A DNA stretch of 64,000 bases from Myxococcales bacterium (GCA_016720545.1 JADKKK010000001.1:310001-374000), one strand, 5' to 3'. Shown: positions 46,880 to 56,342, numbered from the stretch's first letter. A program made the numbers and translations. Notes: a model not told the origin generated them from the letters alone.

Positions 46880-47335
46880 ATGCGCCGCTCGTCTCGCCCG
46901 TCTCGCCCGTTCCGCGCCTCTCTCTTCGCCGCGCTCGTCGCGGCCGCCACGGCTTGCGCCACGACCCCGCCCCCCGCGGGCCCCGCGCCGTCCCCTCCGA
47001 CGTCACCTGCGCCGTCCTCGTCGGCCTCGTCTGCCGGCTCGGCGGCGACGGATGCGGGCGAAGCGGCACCCAAGGCCGCGCGCCCGCCCCGCGTCACGCT
47101 CCCGCTCTGCGGCTGCGCCCTGTGCGCTCCCGTGGTCTCGGAGGACGCCTGCACCCAAGACGCCGACTGCGCGCCGGCCACGCCTTGCCACGCCGAGGCG
47201 TGCGTCGCGAAGGCCAAGGCGAAGGCGCCCACCCCGCGCACCTCGTGCACCATGATTCTGCGTTGCGACTCCGTCGACGCCAACACGTGCGGGTGTCTCG
47301 AGGGTCGCTGCGCGCTGTACCCTCGGAAGAAATAG
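46880..47335 (+). CDS. Small Cys-rich secreted protein
   Basis: The protein has 151 residues. An export signal (FRASLFAALVAAATAC) includes a possible lipobox Cys at about 25, followed by a Ser/Pro/Ala linker and a Cys-rich C-terminus (LCGCALCAPVVSEDACTQDA; TSCTMILRCDSVDANTCGC) with about 12 Cys. The pattern suggests a small disulfide-bonded domain. Such short Cys-rich lipoproteins are common in myxobacteria and uncharacterised. No convincing ribosome-binding site precedes the start. It converges with the GGDEF gene, only 12 bases apart. Confidence 0.65.
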   Translation: MRRSSRPSRPFRASLFAALVAAATACATTPPPAGPAPSPPTSPAPSSSASSAGSAATDAGEAAPKAARPPRVTLPLCGCALCAPVVSEDACTQDADCAPATPCHAEACVAKAKAKAPTPRTSCTMILRCDSVDANTCGCLEGRCALYPRKK

Positions 47336-47347
47336 CCGACGCTCGCC

Positions 47348-48535
47348 TCACCCCGCGCGGCGGGGCTCCTTCGCCAGCCGCGTCTCGCTCGCGCGCGGCA
47401 TCGCGGGCGCAGCGTTCGACTGGTTGCGCCCCGAACGCTTCGAGACATAGAGGGCCTCGTCGGCGGCCTTGAAGAGCGCCTCCCACGACTTGCCAGCCTC
47501 CGGGAAAGTCGCCACGCCGATCGAGCAGGTGACGTTGAGCGGTCCGTTCTCCGTCGCGAACGTAGTCTTCTCGACCTCCTCGCGGATGCGCTCCGCGAGC
47601 AACATGGCGCCGGCCTCGTCGGTCTGCTCGCAGAGGACGACGAACTCCTCGCCGCCGAAGCGCGCGACGATGTCGGTCGTGCGCTTCTGGCGCTTCAGGA
47701 TCTCGCCGAGCCCCTTGATGACGACGTCGCCGACGTCGTGCCCGTAGGTGTCGTTCACCTTCTTGAAAAAATCGATGTCCGTCACCAGCACCGAGAGCTT
47801 GCGCCCGAAGCGCGTCGCCGACACGACCTTCTCGTGCGCTGCCTCGAGCATCGCGCGCTTGTTCAGGAGGCCGGTCATGCCGTCCGTGGTGGCCATCGTC
47901 TCGAGCTTCGCCACCATGCGCGCGTTCGAGAGGGAGACGGCGAGGTGGCTGGCGAGCACCTCCAAGGTCGGACGGACCGAGTCGCCGAACGCGCTCCGGC
48001 GCTTCGCCCCGAGGATGAGGGTGCCCAGCGGGCGCCCGTGGAGCACCAACGGAAGGACCAGGAGGCTCGGGAGCTTCGGCCACGCGAAGCGCTTGCCCAG
48101 CACCACCTGGTGCTGCGGATCGTACTCACCCTTGTAGGGGAGCGGAAAACGGTTCTGCACCACCATCGAGACGAGGCCGGTGTTGTGCGCGAAGCGAGCG
48201 CCGACGTACGCCTCCACCACGCCGCCCTCGCTCTCTGCCGCGACGATCTCGTGGGTCTTCGTGGTGTCGTCCCACATCGTCACGGCCGCGAGGTCGAAGC
48301 TCGCGATCTCGCGCGCCGCCTTCACCCCCGCCTCGACGACCTCCTTCTCGCTGAGCGCCGCCCCGAGCGCCTGGGCGGCCCGATAGAGCTTGCCTTGCTC
48401 GACCTTGGCGCGCTCGAGCTGCAGGAACACGCGCTCGTTCTGGATGGCGCGAAGACAGTACCGGGCGGCCTGCGCCGCGAGCTCCTGCTCGTGCGGAGAG
48501 AACGGCCGGTTCTCCTTACGATCGATGACGAGCAC
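47348..48535 (-). CDS. Diguanylate cyclase, GAF-GGDEF part of a frameshifted sensor gene
   Basis: Synthesises the second messenger cyclic di-GMP. It contains the end of a first GAF domain (VLVIDRKENRPFSPHEQE), a second GAF (about 45-200) and a C-terminal GGDEF domain (about 215-375) with active site ARFGGEEFVVL. The inhibitory RxxD site (RTTD) sits exactly five residues before GGEEF, so both catalysis and product inhibition look intact. The N-terminal membrane part of the same protein is encoded upstream in another frame (48516-49577); one extra base near 48590 breaks the gene. Without the break the product would be about 740 residues: membrane, coiled coil, GAF, GAF, GGDEF. Confidence 0.88.
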   Translation of the reverse strand: MLVIDRKENRPFSPHEQELAAQAARYCLRAIQNERVFLQLERAKVEQGKLYRAAQALGAALSEKEVVEAGVKAAREIASFDLAAVTMWDDTTKTHEIVAAESEGGVVEAYVGARFAHNTGLVSMVVQNRFPLPYKGEYDPQHQVVLGKRFAWPKLPSLLVLPLVLHGRPLGTLILGAKRRSAFGDSVRPTLEVLASHLAVSLSNARMVAKLETMATTDGMTGLLNKRAMLEAAHEKVVSATRFGRKLSVLVTDIDFFKKVNDTYGHDVGDVVIKGLGEILKRQKRTTDIVARFGGEEFVVLCEQTDEAGAMLLAERIREEVEKTTFATENGPLNVTCSIGVATFPEAGKSWEALFKAADEALYVSKRSGRNQSNAAPAMPRASETRLAKEPRRAG

Positions 48536-49577
48536 GCCCCGAAGCGCCGACTCGGGCGGGGCGCTCTTCGCGGCCGGGCGCTTGCCGCCACGCGCCGTCT
48601 CGGACCGTCTCGTCGACCACGGGGAGGGCGCAGAGGGCGCGCACGGGACAAGCGCCCGTGTAGTAGGGGACCTTGAAGCTGGGCTTCAGGTTCTCGAGCG
48701 CCACGCGCTCGCGCTTGGCCGTCACCGCGCCGAGCACGCCGTCGCCCACGGACATCGGCGCGTCGTTCACCTCGTCGGAGGAGGTCGACAGCTCGCTGAT
48801 GCGGAGGTGCGTCCCCGCGTCGTTCTTCCAGAGCAGCACGGCGGTGTGAAGCTCCAGGGTCCGGCGAAGCAGCTCGAGCGCGTAGTGAACCGACTGGTGG
48901 ATCTCCTCGACGCTCGATCGCGCGAGGCGGTCCTCCGTCAGCAGATCGCCGGCTCCCTCGCCGTCGCGCCGGCCGCGCTCCTCGCCCGCGCCAAGGAGGC
49001 GGTAGCTGCGTGCGTCCTCCTTCAACTTCACGAGCTCCTCGTCGAGCCGCGCGCGCGACGACGAGCGGACGCGGGCCACCTCAGCGCGCAGGAAGCCCAC
49101 GTTGAGCGCGGTGAATGCCAGCCCGAAGCCTGCGCGCTGCGCGAGCGGGGCGAGCCCCTCACCGAGCTGGAAGCGGCGCGCGAGCGCTTCGTAGCCGAGC
49201 GCGAACACGAGCGTCGAAATGGCGGCCCCCGGCCGAGCGAGCGCAGCCACGAGCGCGAAGAGGATGTAGAGCGCCGGCGCGAAGCGACCGTCGAGGGTGC
49301 CATCCAGCCGGACGAGCGCCTGAACAACGAGCGCCGCGAGGAGAGCGCCGAGCTCGAAGTCGGCAGAGAACGGCGCCTCTCCGGTGACCCGCGCGCGGGC
49401 TCGCGCCGCCCGCCCGAGCACGAGGAGGAACACCGCGAGCGCCAGCCCGTCCCCAAGGGGGCTCCGGGCGGGCCCAGCGACCACGAGGTAGGCGGAAGTC
49501 CCACCCACGGTCAGCGGGACGACCCCTCGTCGAGCAGCGCGGCGAAGCGTGAGGAGGGCGCGGACGAGCGGTTCCAT
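48516..49577 (-). CDS. Membrane and first GAF part of the frameshifted diguanylate cyclase gene
   Basis: From ATG 49577: four to six hydrophobic segments (LALAVFLLVLGRAARA region; LGALLAALVVQALVRL; ALYILFALVAALARPGAAIS; AGFGLAFTALNVGFLRAEV), a coiled coil (RLDEELVKLKEDARSYRLL), then a GAF domain (VEEIHQSVHYALELLRRTLE to CPVRALCALPVVDETV). After DETVRDGA the frame becomes Arg-rich and stops. Skipping one base gives GGKRPAAKSAPPESALRGVL, which joins the downstream GAF-GGDEF frame. It is presumably a membrane sensor controlling c-di-GMP. Confidence 0.75.
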   Translation of the reverse strand: MEPLVRALLTLRRAARRGVVPLTVGGTSAYLVVAGPARSPLGDGLALAVFLLVLGRAARARARVTGEAPFSADFELGALLAALVVQALVRLDGTLDGRFAPALYILFALVAALARPGAAISTLVFALGYEALARRFQLGEGLAPLAQRAGFGLAFTALNVGFLRAEVARVRSSSRARLDEELVKLKEDARSYRLLGAGEERGRRDGEGAGDLLTEDRLARSSVEEIHQSVHYALELLRRTLELHTAVLLWKNDAGTHLRISELSTSSDEVNDAPMSVGDGVLGAVTAKRERVALENLKPSFKVPYYTGACPVRALCALPVVDETVRDGAWRQAPGREERPARVGASGRARHRS

Positions 49578-49710
49578 CAACGGGTCATACGTCGGTATCA
49601 GAGGCCCCGAGGGGCGGCCCAATTTCCGGGGTCGCCCTCACGCGCGTCGGTGAATTGCTGCGGATCGCGCGCCACGTGCCTTCCGCCTCCGAAGGACGTA
49701 CCCTCTCGCG

Positions 49711-50643
49711 GTGCCGCACGCGAGCGACCCTCCCCCGGAGCCCGAGGCCACGCTTGGCTCGCGGCTGCGCGAGCTCGTCCTCGGGTCGAAGGAGCTGCGC
49801 GACGCGCCGGTCACGCGCGCGATCGTGGCGCTCAACGTGCTCGTCTTCCTCGCGTGCGCGGCGCACGCGCGCTCGGCAGGGGCCATCGCCCGGATGCCTC
49901 AAGACACGATGCTCGTGTTCGGCGCGAACCTCGCGTCGCTGACGGTTGGAGACGGCCGCGTCGAGGCCCTGCTCGCCTCGTGCTTCCTGCACTTCGACCT
50001 CCTCCACATCGGCTTCAACCTGATGTCGCTGCGCTCGGTCGCGCCCTTCGTCGAGCGGAGCGTCGGGCCGGCGCGGTTCTTCCCCCTGTTCCTCATGACA
50101 GGCGTGGTCGGCAGCGCCGCGAGCGCGCTCGTCGGCTGGACGGCCACCGAGCGCCTCAGCGCGGGCGCGTCGGGGGCCATCTGCGGCGTGATCGGCGCGG
50201 CCGCCGTGCTCGGCTACCGCACGCAGGGGGCTCGCGGCCCGCTGACCACGTCGATGGCGCGCTGGCTCGCCATCATCGTCGCGCTCGGCTTCATCGCCCA
50301 CTTCGACAACGCCGCGCACATCGGGGGCGCCGTCGCGGGCGCCGTGATCGCGGCGTCCTGGCGGCGAGGGTACAGCTACTCGCCGCGCGGACAGGCGCTC
50401 GTCGTCGGCGGGTGCATCGCCCTCGTGCTCGGCACGGGCGGCGTCGTGGCGTGGCGCGATCTCACCGACCCCTACCTGTTCCTCGGCAGCGACGACCGCC
50501 TGCGGATCGCGGAGGGTGCGCTGGCGGAGGGCCGCTGCGACGTTGCCCGCGAGGCCGCGACGCGCGCGCTCCGCCTCGGGCGGCGCGACCGGGTCACAGT
50601 CGAGATCGCGGGCCGCATTCTGGTGCGGTGCCAGAGCCGCTGA
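49711..50643 (+). CDS. Rhomboid-family intramembrane serine protease
   Basis: The protein has 310 residues from GTG 49711. It has six to seven transmembrane helices with rhomboid signatures: LLHIGFNLMSL (His and Asn of the oxyanion region, TM2), LSAGASGAICGV (GxSG nucleophile Ser, TM4) and FDNAAHIGGAVAGAV (catalytic His, TM6). A C-terminal soluble tail (about 245-310) contains a TPR-like helix (LRIAEGALAEGRCDVAREAA). It cleaves transmembrane substrates in the inner membrane; the substrate is unknown. It stands alone between the divergent GGDEF gene and the next lipoprotein gene. Confidence 0.94.
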   Translation: MPHASDPPPEPEATLGSRLRELVLGSKELRDAPVTRAIVALNVLVFLACAAHARSAGAIARMPQDTMLVFGANLASLTVGDGRVEALLASCFLHFDLLHIGFNLMSLRSVAPFVERSVGPARFFPLFLMTGVVGSAASALVGWTATERLSAGASGAICGVIGAAAVLGYRTQGARGPLTTSMARWLAIIVALGFIAHFDNAAHIGGAVAGAVIAASWRRGYSYSPRGQALVVGGCIALVLGTGGVVAWRDLTDPYLFLGSDDRLRIAEGALAEGRCDVAREAATRALRLGRRDRVTVEIAGRILVRCQSR

Positions 50644-50708
50644 GCCGCGGTGTCAGCGCGGTCACCGGCCGACGAGCCAACCGCGCTGCCCGATGGTACG
50701 ATGCGAGC

Positions 50709-52043
50709 GTGCGCCGCAAGCTCTCTCGCCCCACGCTGTTCGCCGTCGTCTCCCTCGCCACGCTCGCTGCGCCGACCGCGATCGTCGCGTGCGCGGTCGG
50801 CACCGACCGGAAGGAGTTCGGCGACAACTTCGCCGACTCGGCCACGCCCGACGCCGCCGTGTTCGTCGACGCGGCCTCCGACTCACCGATCCCGCGCGAC
50901 GGCGCGCCGCCGGTGGACGCGACGCCCGACGCGACGCCGCCGCCCGTCGACGCAGGTCAGGACCAGCTCTCGCCGCCCATCGACGCCGCGGCCGACACCT
51001 CGCCGTCGTGCGCCGGACAAGTCGCGATCGTCTCCGGCGACGACACGCAGCTGAGCGCGGCGATCCACACGTCCGGCGCGTGGACCACGCAGGCCGTCGC
51101 GGGCGCGAGCGCGGCGAGCGGGCCCGCGGTAGCGGCGCTGGGCGCGGGCTTCGTCGCCGTGTTCCGCGCCGCGGGCGACGCGCTCTCCTCGACGACCTCG
51201 TCCGGCACCACATGGAGCGCGCCGGTACGCGTCGGCGCCGCCTCCGCGCGCTCCACTCCGGCGCTCGCGATCACCGGCACCACGGCGCACCTCGCGTTCC
51301 AAGAAGCCTCGTTCCTTTATGCGTATTCTCCATGGAATGGCGCGGCGTGGGACGCGCCGACCGCGATCGGTGCGCCCCAGAGCTTCGGCTTCGAGGCGCC
51401 GTCCCTCGTGGGCGTGGGCGCCTCCGTGATCGCCGGCTTCGGCGGCTCGAGCGAGGGCCCGCTCTACCTCCAAGAGCGCACGGGCGCCGCGTGGGGGGCC
51501 GCCTCCAGCGTGACCGGCACCTGGGTGTGTGGCACCAACGGCGGCGGTGGCGTTTCACGCTGCGGCGGCGCGCCCGCCCTCCTCGCCACGGGCGGGGCGA
51601 CGGCCGACCTCCTCGCGGTCCACGTCGACCGCGCGACGCGGATCCTCACGAGCTCCACGCGCGCGGCGACGACCAAGACGCTCACGGTCCACGGGCCCGT
51701 CGGGGCCGGCGTCACGAGCGACGAGGAGGTGTTCCTCGCGAAGGCGGGGCCCACCCGCGCCGTGCTCACGTTCCGTGGGCAGGACGGCAAGGGATACGCG
51801 GCCCTCGTCGATCTCTCGGGCGCCGCGCCCTCGTGGAGCGCGCCGGTCGCGCTCTCGAGCTCCACGCTCGCGTCGGTGCCGCGCGTGGCCACCGGCGTCT
51901 GCGGCGACGACGCGATCGCCACCTTCGTGCTCGCGGGCGGCGGAGTGAAGATCCTGCGCCTGCGCGGCACCACGTGGGGCTCGGAGGAGGCCGTGGGCTC
52001 GGCGCCCGCCGCGCGCTTCGCGTCGATCGCGACGCGCCCGTAG
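50709..52043 (+). CDS. Putative lipoprotein with beta-propeller-like repeats
   Basis: The protein has 444 residues from GTG 50709, which opens a lipoprotein signal (TLFAVVSLATLAAPTAIVAC). An Asp/Pro/Ala spacer (about 30-95) is followed by repeated blocks of about 50 residues, each with a W-S/D-A-P motif: GTTWSAPVRVGAA, GAAWDAPTAIGAP, GAAWGAASSVTG, PSWSAPVALSSS. The periodicity suggests a beta-propeller of the sialidase or fucose-lectin type. No Asp-box or catalytic residue is obvious. It is exported, probably to the outer membrane; ligand unknown. Confidence 0.75.
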   Translation: MRRKLSRPTLFAVVSLATLAAPTAIVACAVGTDRKEFGDNFADSATPDAAVFVDAASDSPIPRDGAPPVDATPDATPPPVDAGQDQLSPPIDAAADTSPSCAGQVAIVSGDDTQLSAAIHTSGAWTTQAVAGASAASGPAVAALGAGFVAVFRAAGDALSSTTSSGTTWSAPVRVGAASARSTPALAITGTTAHLAFQEASFLYAYSPWNGAAWDAPTAIGAPQSFGFEAPSLVGVGASVIAGFGGSSEGPLYLQERTGAAWGAASSVTGTWVCGTNGGGGVSRCGGAPALLATGGATADLLAVHVDRATRILTSSTRAATTKTLTVHGPVGAGVTSDEEVFLAKAGPTRAVLTFRGQDGKGYAALVDLSGAAPSWSAPVALSSSTLASVPRVATGVCGDDAIATFVLAGGGVKILRLRGTTWGSEEAVGSAPAARFASIATRP

Positions 52044-52119
52044 CCCTAGGGCCGCGCTGGGTGGCCGGCCGGGGAACGGGTCGCGCTGCACGCCGTGGCG
52101 CGCGGGCCAGCGCTCCGTG

Positions 52120-52434
52120 TCAGTGTGCGTCGATCACGACCCAAACGTCGTCGAGGCAGAGCTCGCCCTTGGCGTGGGCGGTCAGCTTGAGATCGGAGAG
52201 CTTGCCCGGCCTCCCGTTAATCGTGACCCGCGTGCGCTTGGGGTCGAGCGTGCCGCGCACCGTCTGCTGCGTGGAGGCGATCGTCAGGCGGTCGCCGTCG
52301 ACACTGGTGATGATGCCGTGCACATACCGCGAGGTCGCGGCGGGCTCCTCCGCGTGAACGACGCCGGAGCTGAACGGGGTCGCGGGGGTGAGCCACAAAC
52401 CGAGCGCGAGCGCGATGCCGAGTCGTCGTACCAT
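52120..52434 (-). CDS. Small secreted OB-like (DUF5666-type) protein
   Basis: The protein has 104 residues. Signal peptide about 1-28 (LGIALALGLWLTPATPFSSG). The mature part is a compact beta-rich domain: YVHGIITSVDGDRLTIAS, TVRGTLDPKRTRVTINGRPG, KGELCLDDVWVVIDAH. The G-x-I/V-x-x-x-D-G-x-x-x-T-I pattern resembles DUF5666-like OB folds found in periplasmic proteins. It stands alone; a 280-base gap follows to the next plus-strand gene, in which I saw no element I could support. Confidence 0.7.
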   Translation of the reverse strand: MVRRLGIALALGLWLTPATPFSSGVVHAEEPAATSRYVHGIITSVDGDRLTIASTQQTVRGTLDPKRTRVTINGRPGKLSDLKLTAHAKGELCLDDVWVVIDAH

Positions 52435-52714
52435 GAGCCACCTCCTGCCGGCTCACCGCGCCCCCCGCGATGATCGCCCCGGTCGCACGGCCTTACCACC
52501 GAATTGCCCGGCGTCCAGCCCAATCGGGGGCGAGACGCGAGATCGCAAATGAGGCCGTGAAATCCTGAATGAATCCCGGGGGCGACGGTGGGCGTCCGCC
52601 TGACGTTCGTGCGGTCGAGGCGCCGACGGCGGGCGGCCTATCCATGCCGCCCGACCGAAGAGAGGAGGGCATGAATGTGTGTTCGGACGGTGGGTCGTGA
52701 ACTAGCCTTGCGCC

Positions 52715-53809
52715 ATGCCGCTTCACGCCGCGACAGCCCGTCAGTTGGCGAGCACCGAGCTCTCGCCCCTCGAGTCCGCGTGGGACACGCGCGGGTACGC
52801 CGCCCAGCTCCGCGCGGTGCTGAGCGCCGGTGAGGCGATCGGCGAGCGGTTCGCCAGCGGACCGCGCGTCATCGCCGTGCGCACCCTGCCGCTGACGACG
52901 CTCCCCTACCCTACCCGCTACGCCCTCGGGGGCTCGGCCTTCTCGCCCGCGCCGTTCGTCACGCTCACGCACCGCTGCGTGCTGGTGCAGTTCCTCGAGC
53001 ACGGCGCGCCGAAGACCCTCCTCTTCAACCCGACCGACGCCGAGGCGTCCCGTGCGACCCCCTTCTTCGCGCGCCTCGCGGCCGAGGCCGGGCCGCGCCT
53101 CTCCGCGTGGATGGCGCGGTCCTTCGAGCCCCTGGAGGCGCAGCTCTCCAAGCTCGGCCTCGCGGCGACCGACATCGACTACGTGGCGTTCGACCACTTC
53201 CACACCCAGGACCTGCGCTCGCTCCTCGGGACCCGCGACGGCGCCAGGGCGCCGCGCTTCCCCAACGCGACGCTGCTCGCTCCCGCCGCCGAGTGGCAGG
53301 GGTGGGACGACCTCCACCCGCTGCAGCGCGCGTGGTTCGTGGCCGACGGCAAGCGAGGCGTGCGAGAAGAGCGCGTGACCCTCACGACCTCCGACCTCGC
53401 CCTCGGCGACGGAGTGATGTTGCTGCGCACGCCCGGACACACGGTCGGCAACCAGACCCTGTTCGTGAACACCGACGGCGGCGTGTGGGGCATCAGCGAG
53501 AACGGCACGTGCGCCGACAACTGGTCGCCCGTCGAGAGCCGCATCGCCGGCCTCTCGGCGACCGCGCGGGCGCAGGGGCTCGACGTGCTGCCCAACTCGA
53601 ACACCCCCGAGCGCCTCGCGCAGCAGTACACCTCGATGCTGCTCGAGCGCGCCGTCGCCTCGCGCGTGAAGCGTGCGCCCGCGTTCGCGCAGATGTTCCC
53701 CTCGAGCGAGCTCACGCCGGGCCTCGCGGCGCCGGGCCTTCACCCCACGCTGGTCCACACCGCGCTCTCGTTCGGCGCGCTCGTGCGGCCCGCCCGCCAG
53801 GTCGCGTGA
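52715..53809 (+). CDS. Metallo-beta-lactamase-fold protein
   Basis: The protein has 364 residues and no signal peptide. Order of elements: an N-terminal strand region (FVTLTHRCVLVQFLEHGAPK), a metal-site-like motif DIDYVAFDHFHTQDLRSLLG, TLLAPAAEWQGW, and a later MLLRTPGHTVGNQTLFV, which is the typical second His strand. The first motif reads HFHTQDL where standard MBL enzymes have HxHxDH, so metal binding may be altered or lost. Substrate unknown. Its stop codon overlaps the GTG start of the following small membrane-protein gene, so the two are coupled. Confidence 0.8.
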   Translation: MPLHAATARQLASTELSPLESAWDTRGYAAQLRAVLSAGEAIGERFASGPRVIAVRTLPLTTLPYPTRYALGGSAFSPAPFVTLTHRCVLVQFLEHGAPKTLLFNPTDAEASRATPFFARLAAEAGPRLSAWMARSFEPLEAQLSKLGLAATDIDYVAFDHFHTQDLRSLLGTRDGARAPRFPNATLLAPAAEWQGWDDLHPLQRAWFVADGKRGVREERVTLTTSDLALGDGVMLLRTPGHTVGNQTLFVNTDGGVWGISENGTCADNWSPVESRIAGLSATARAQGLDVLPNSNTPERLAQQYTSMLLERAVASRVKRAPAFAQMFPSSELTPGLAAPGLHPTLVHTALSFGALVRPARQVA

Positions 53810-54153
53810 GCGAGGGCGACGCGCGAGGCGTGTCCCCAGATGGGCGCGTGCCCGCGTTCGCGCGCGACTTCCCGGCCGACCCTGCGCTCCGGGCGCTCAC
53901 GGCGGCCTTCGAGGCGGGCGACTACCGGCGCGTGCGCGACGAAGGAGGCGCCCTCGCGGCGCGCTCCCCCGAAGGCCCCGTTCGAGACGCGGCGCTCGCG
54001 CTCGTGCGCCGAACGAGCCCCGATCCGCTCGCCAAGTGGCTGTTTCTGCTCGCGGCGACGCTGATCGTGGCGCTCTTCGGGTATTGGGTCGCGCACGACG
54101 GTCCGGATCCGAGCACGCCCACGCCTGCGCCGACGATCGAGTACATCAAGTAG
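53806..54153 (+). CDS. Small single-pass membrane protein
   Basis: The protein has 115 residues from GTG 53806, overlapping the stop of the MBL-fold gene by four bases. A cytoplasmic helical domain (about 20-75; FPADPALRALTAAFEAGDYR then DEGGALAARS) resembles a single TPR-like hairpin. One transmembrane helix (WLFLLAATLIVALFGYWVAH) and a short Pro/Thr tail follow. It probably partners the MBL-fold protein at the membrane; no family is recognised. Confidence 0.7.
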   Translation: MSEGDARGVSPDGRVPAFARDFPADPALRALTAAFEAGDYRRVRDEGGALAARSPEGPVRDAALALVRRTSPDPLAKWLFLLAATLIVALFGYWVAHDGPDPSTPTPAPTIEYIK

Positions 54154-54201
54154 GGCTCGCCCGAGGCCCACGCGTGGCTCGCCCGCGGGGGACTTCCGAG
54201 T

Positions 54202-56286
54202 ATGCTTCGCCGCATGCTTCGCCGCTCCCTGCGCGGGTTCGCGCCATCGGTCGGATCCTTCGCTTCGCTCCTCGCGCTGCTCCCGCTCGCCGCCGCGTGC
54301 TCGTCCGTCGCCGATCCGGCGCCCGCGCCCCCCGCGCCCGCGAGCATCTTCGTGCTGCCGAGCGCCCTCACCGACCTGCGGGCCGAGCGCTTCCTCGACC
54401 ACCCGTTCCCGAGCGATCTGCGCCGCGACGCTGAAGGAAAGGTCGTCTACGAGGGCTTCTTCGACCCGTTCGAGTCGGTCCTGCTCCGCGACTACGTGGC
54501 CGCGACGCGGGGGCTGCTCGACGGGTTCTCTCCGGCGGGCGCGATCTACCTGCGCTTCACGCACGATCTGGACCCAGCATCGCTTCCTCGAGACCCCGGT
54601 GACGCGACGCGAGCCGAGTCGGCGATCCAGCTCGTCGACGTCGATCCGAAGTCCCCGGAGGTTGGCAAGCGGCGCCCCATCGAGACGAGCTTCCGCGCCG
54701 CCGCGGGGGTCTACATCCCGAAGGACACGCTCTCCGTGCTGCCGCTCCCGGGCATGCCGCTCCGGCCGCACACTCGCTACGCGCTCGTGGGCACGAGGGC
54801 CCTCCGCACCACCTCGGGCGAGGCGCTCACGGCGTCCGACGATCTCCGAGAGGTCCTCGGCGCTCGCCCCGCCACCGAGCGGAGCGCGGCCGCCCGCGCC
54901 GCCTACGGCCCCGCGCTCGAGGCCCTCGCGACGGCCGGGATCGCGCGGGACGCCATCGTGCACCTCGCGGTCTTCACGACCAACGATCCCACCGAAGACC
55001 TGTTCCGCATCGTCGACTCGCTGAAGACCCAGGTGCCCGCGCCGAAGGCGACCGACGTCGTGGCGAAGGACCAGGCGGCCACGTACGACGTGTACGAGGG
55101 CAACTACGGCCCCACGCCGAACTACCAACGCGGCGAGGTCCCGTTCGCGAAGACCGGCGGCGAGTTCGTGTTCGAGGGCACGGGCGACGCGCGCAAGCCG
55201 GTGCTCCAGGGCACGTTCAGCGTGCGCTTCGCCCTGGTCGTCCCGAACGCCGAGAAGTGCCCCGAGCCGCCCGCCGGCTACCCCATCGTGATCTACGCGC
55301 ACGGCACCGGCGGCGACTACCGCAGCATCATGTCGCGGAGCGTGGCGCCCATGCTGGCCGAGTCGTGTCTGGCGACGATCGGAACAGATCAGATCTTTCA
55401 CGGGACTCGGCCCGGAGCGCCACCGGACTCCGACCCGAACAAGGAGGGCAACATTCAGCTCCTGTTCTTCAACCTGAACAACCCCACCGCCGCGCGGACG
55501 AACGGGCGCCAGTCGGCGATCGACGTCGCGCAAGAGGCGAGGCTCTTCACCGAGAGCTCGTTCTCGGTGCCCGCCACGGTGTCGCGCTCGGGCAAAGAGG
55601 TGAAGCTCGACGGCAAGCGCGTGCTGTTCTACGGCCACTCGCAGGGGGGTCTGAACGGCCCGCTGTTCCTCGCCGCCGATCCCTCGGCGCGTGGCGGCAT
55701 CCTGAGCGGCACCGGGAGCCTCATCACGATCGCGCTCCTCGAGAAGACCGAGCCGAAGCCGAGCGTCGCCGGGGCACTGAAGACGCTGCTGTCGCTCACC
55801 GATCCGGAGGAGGCGAAAGAGCTCGACCTGTTCCACCCCGTCGCGAACCTCGCGCAGGCCATCGTCGACACGACCGATCCGCTCCACTACATGGGCCGCA
55901 TCATCCAGCGACCGCGCGACGGCTTCGCCGCGAAGAGCATCTTCGAGACCGAGGGCATCGGCCCCGACGGCAAGGGCGACAGCTACGCGCCACCCCACGG
56001 GATCGAGGTCGGCGCGGTGGCGCTCGGGCTGCCGCGACAGGCGCCCGGCGTGTTCCCCCTGCGTGAAGCGAAGTACGCGGGCCTCGGCGACGTGACGGTC
56101 CCGCCCGAGGGCCTCTCGGGCAACCTCGCGGGGGGCAGCGCCACGGGGGTGCTCGCGCAGTTCGCCCCGCGCGGCACCTCCGACGGCCATTTCGTGGCGT
56201 ACGACAACCCGCAGGCGAAGAGCCAGATCGCGAAGTTTCTCCGCAACCTGGCGGACGATCCAAAGGGCCGAGTCTCCCCTCCGTAG
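54202..56286 (+). CDS. Alpha/beta-hydrolase lipoprotein (virulence-factor lipase type)
   Basis: The protein has 694 residues. A lipoprotein signal (FASLLALLPLAAACS) is followed by an N-terminal beta-rich domain (about 45-260; FPSDLRRDAEGKVVYEGFFD), the part shared with bacterial surface lipases of the VolA/VlpA type, and then a hydrolase domain with YPIVIYAHGTGGDYRSI (oxyanion-hole loop) and nucleophile elbow FYGHSQGGLNG. Late acid and His candidates lie in DTTDPLHYMG and SDGHFVAYD. It is a secreted or outer-membrane-anchored esterase or lipase; the substrate is not predictable. A second ATG four codons in is also possible. Confidence 0.85.
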   Translation: MLRRMLRRSLRGFAPSVGSFASLLALLPLAAACSSVADPAPAPPAPASIFVLPSALTDLRAERFLDHPFPSDLRRDAEGKVVYEGFFDPFESVLLRDYVAATRGLLDGFSPAGAIYLRFTHDLDPASLPRDPGDATRAESAIQLVDVDPKSPEVGKRRPIETSFRAAAGVYIPKDTLSVLPLPGMPLRPHTRYALVGTRALRTTSGEALTASDDLREVLGARPATERSAAARAAYGPALEALATAGIARDAIVHLAVFTTNDPTEDLFRIVDSLKTQVPAPKATDVVAKDQAATYDVYEGNYGPTPNYQRGEVPFAKTGGEFVFEGTGDARKPVLQGTFSVRFALVVPNAEKCPEPPAGYPIVIYAHGTGGDYRSIMSRSVAPMLAESCLATIGTDQIFHGTRPGAPPDSDPNKEGNIQLLFFNLNNPTAARTNGRQSAIDVAQEARLFTESSFSVPATVSRSGKEVKLDGKRVLFYGHSQGGLNGPLFLAADPSARGGILSGTGSLITIALLEKTEPKPSVAGALKTLLSLTDPEEAKELDLFHPVANLAQAIVDTTDPLHYMGRIIQRPRDGFAAKSIFETEGIGPDGKGDSYAPPHGIEVGAVALGLPRQAPGVFPLREAKYAGLGDVTVPPEGLSGNLAGGSATGVLAQFAPRGTSDGHFVAYDNPQAKSQIAKFLRNLADDPKGRVSPP

Positions 56287-56342
56287 ACCGCAGCCGCGAC
56301 GCGGGAACCTTCGTCCAGCGGGCGGTGTCGGAGAGAGGACCC

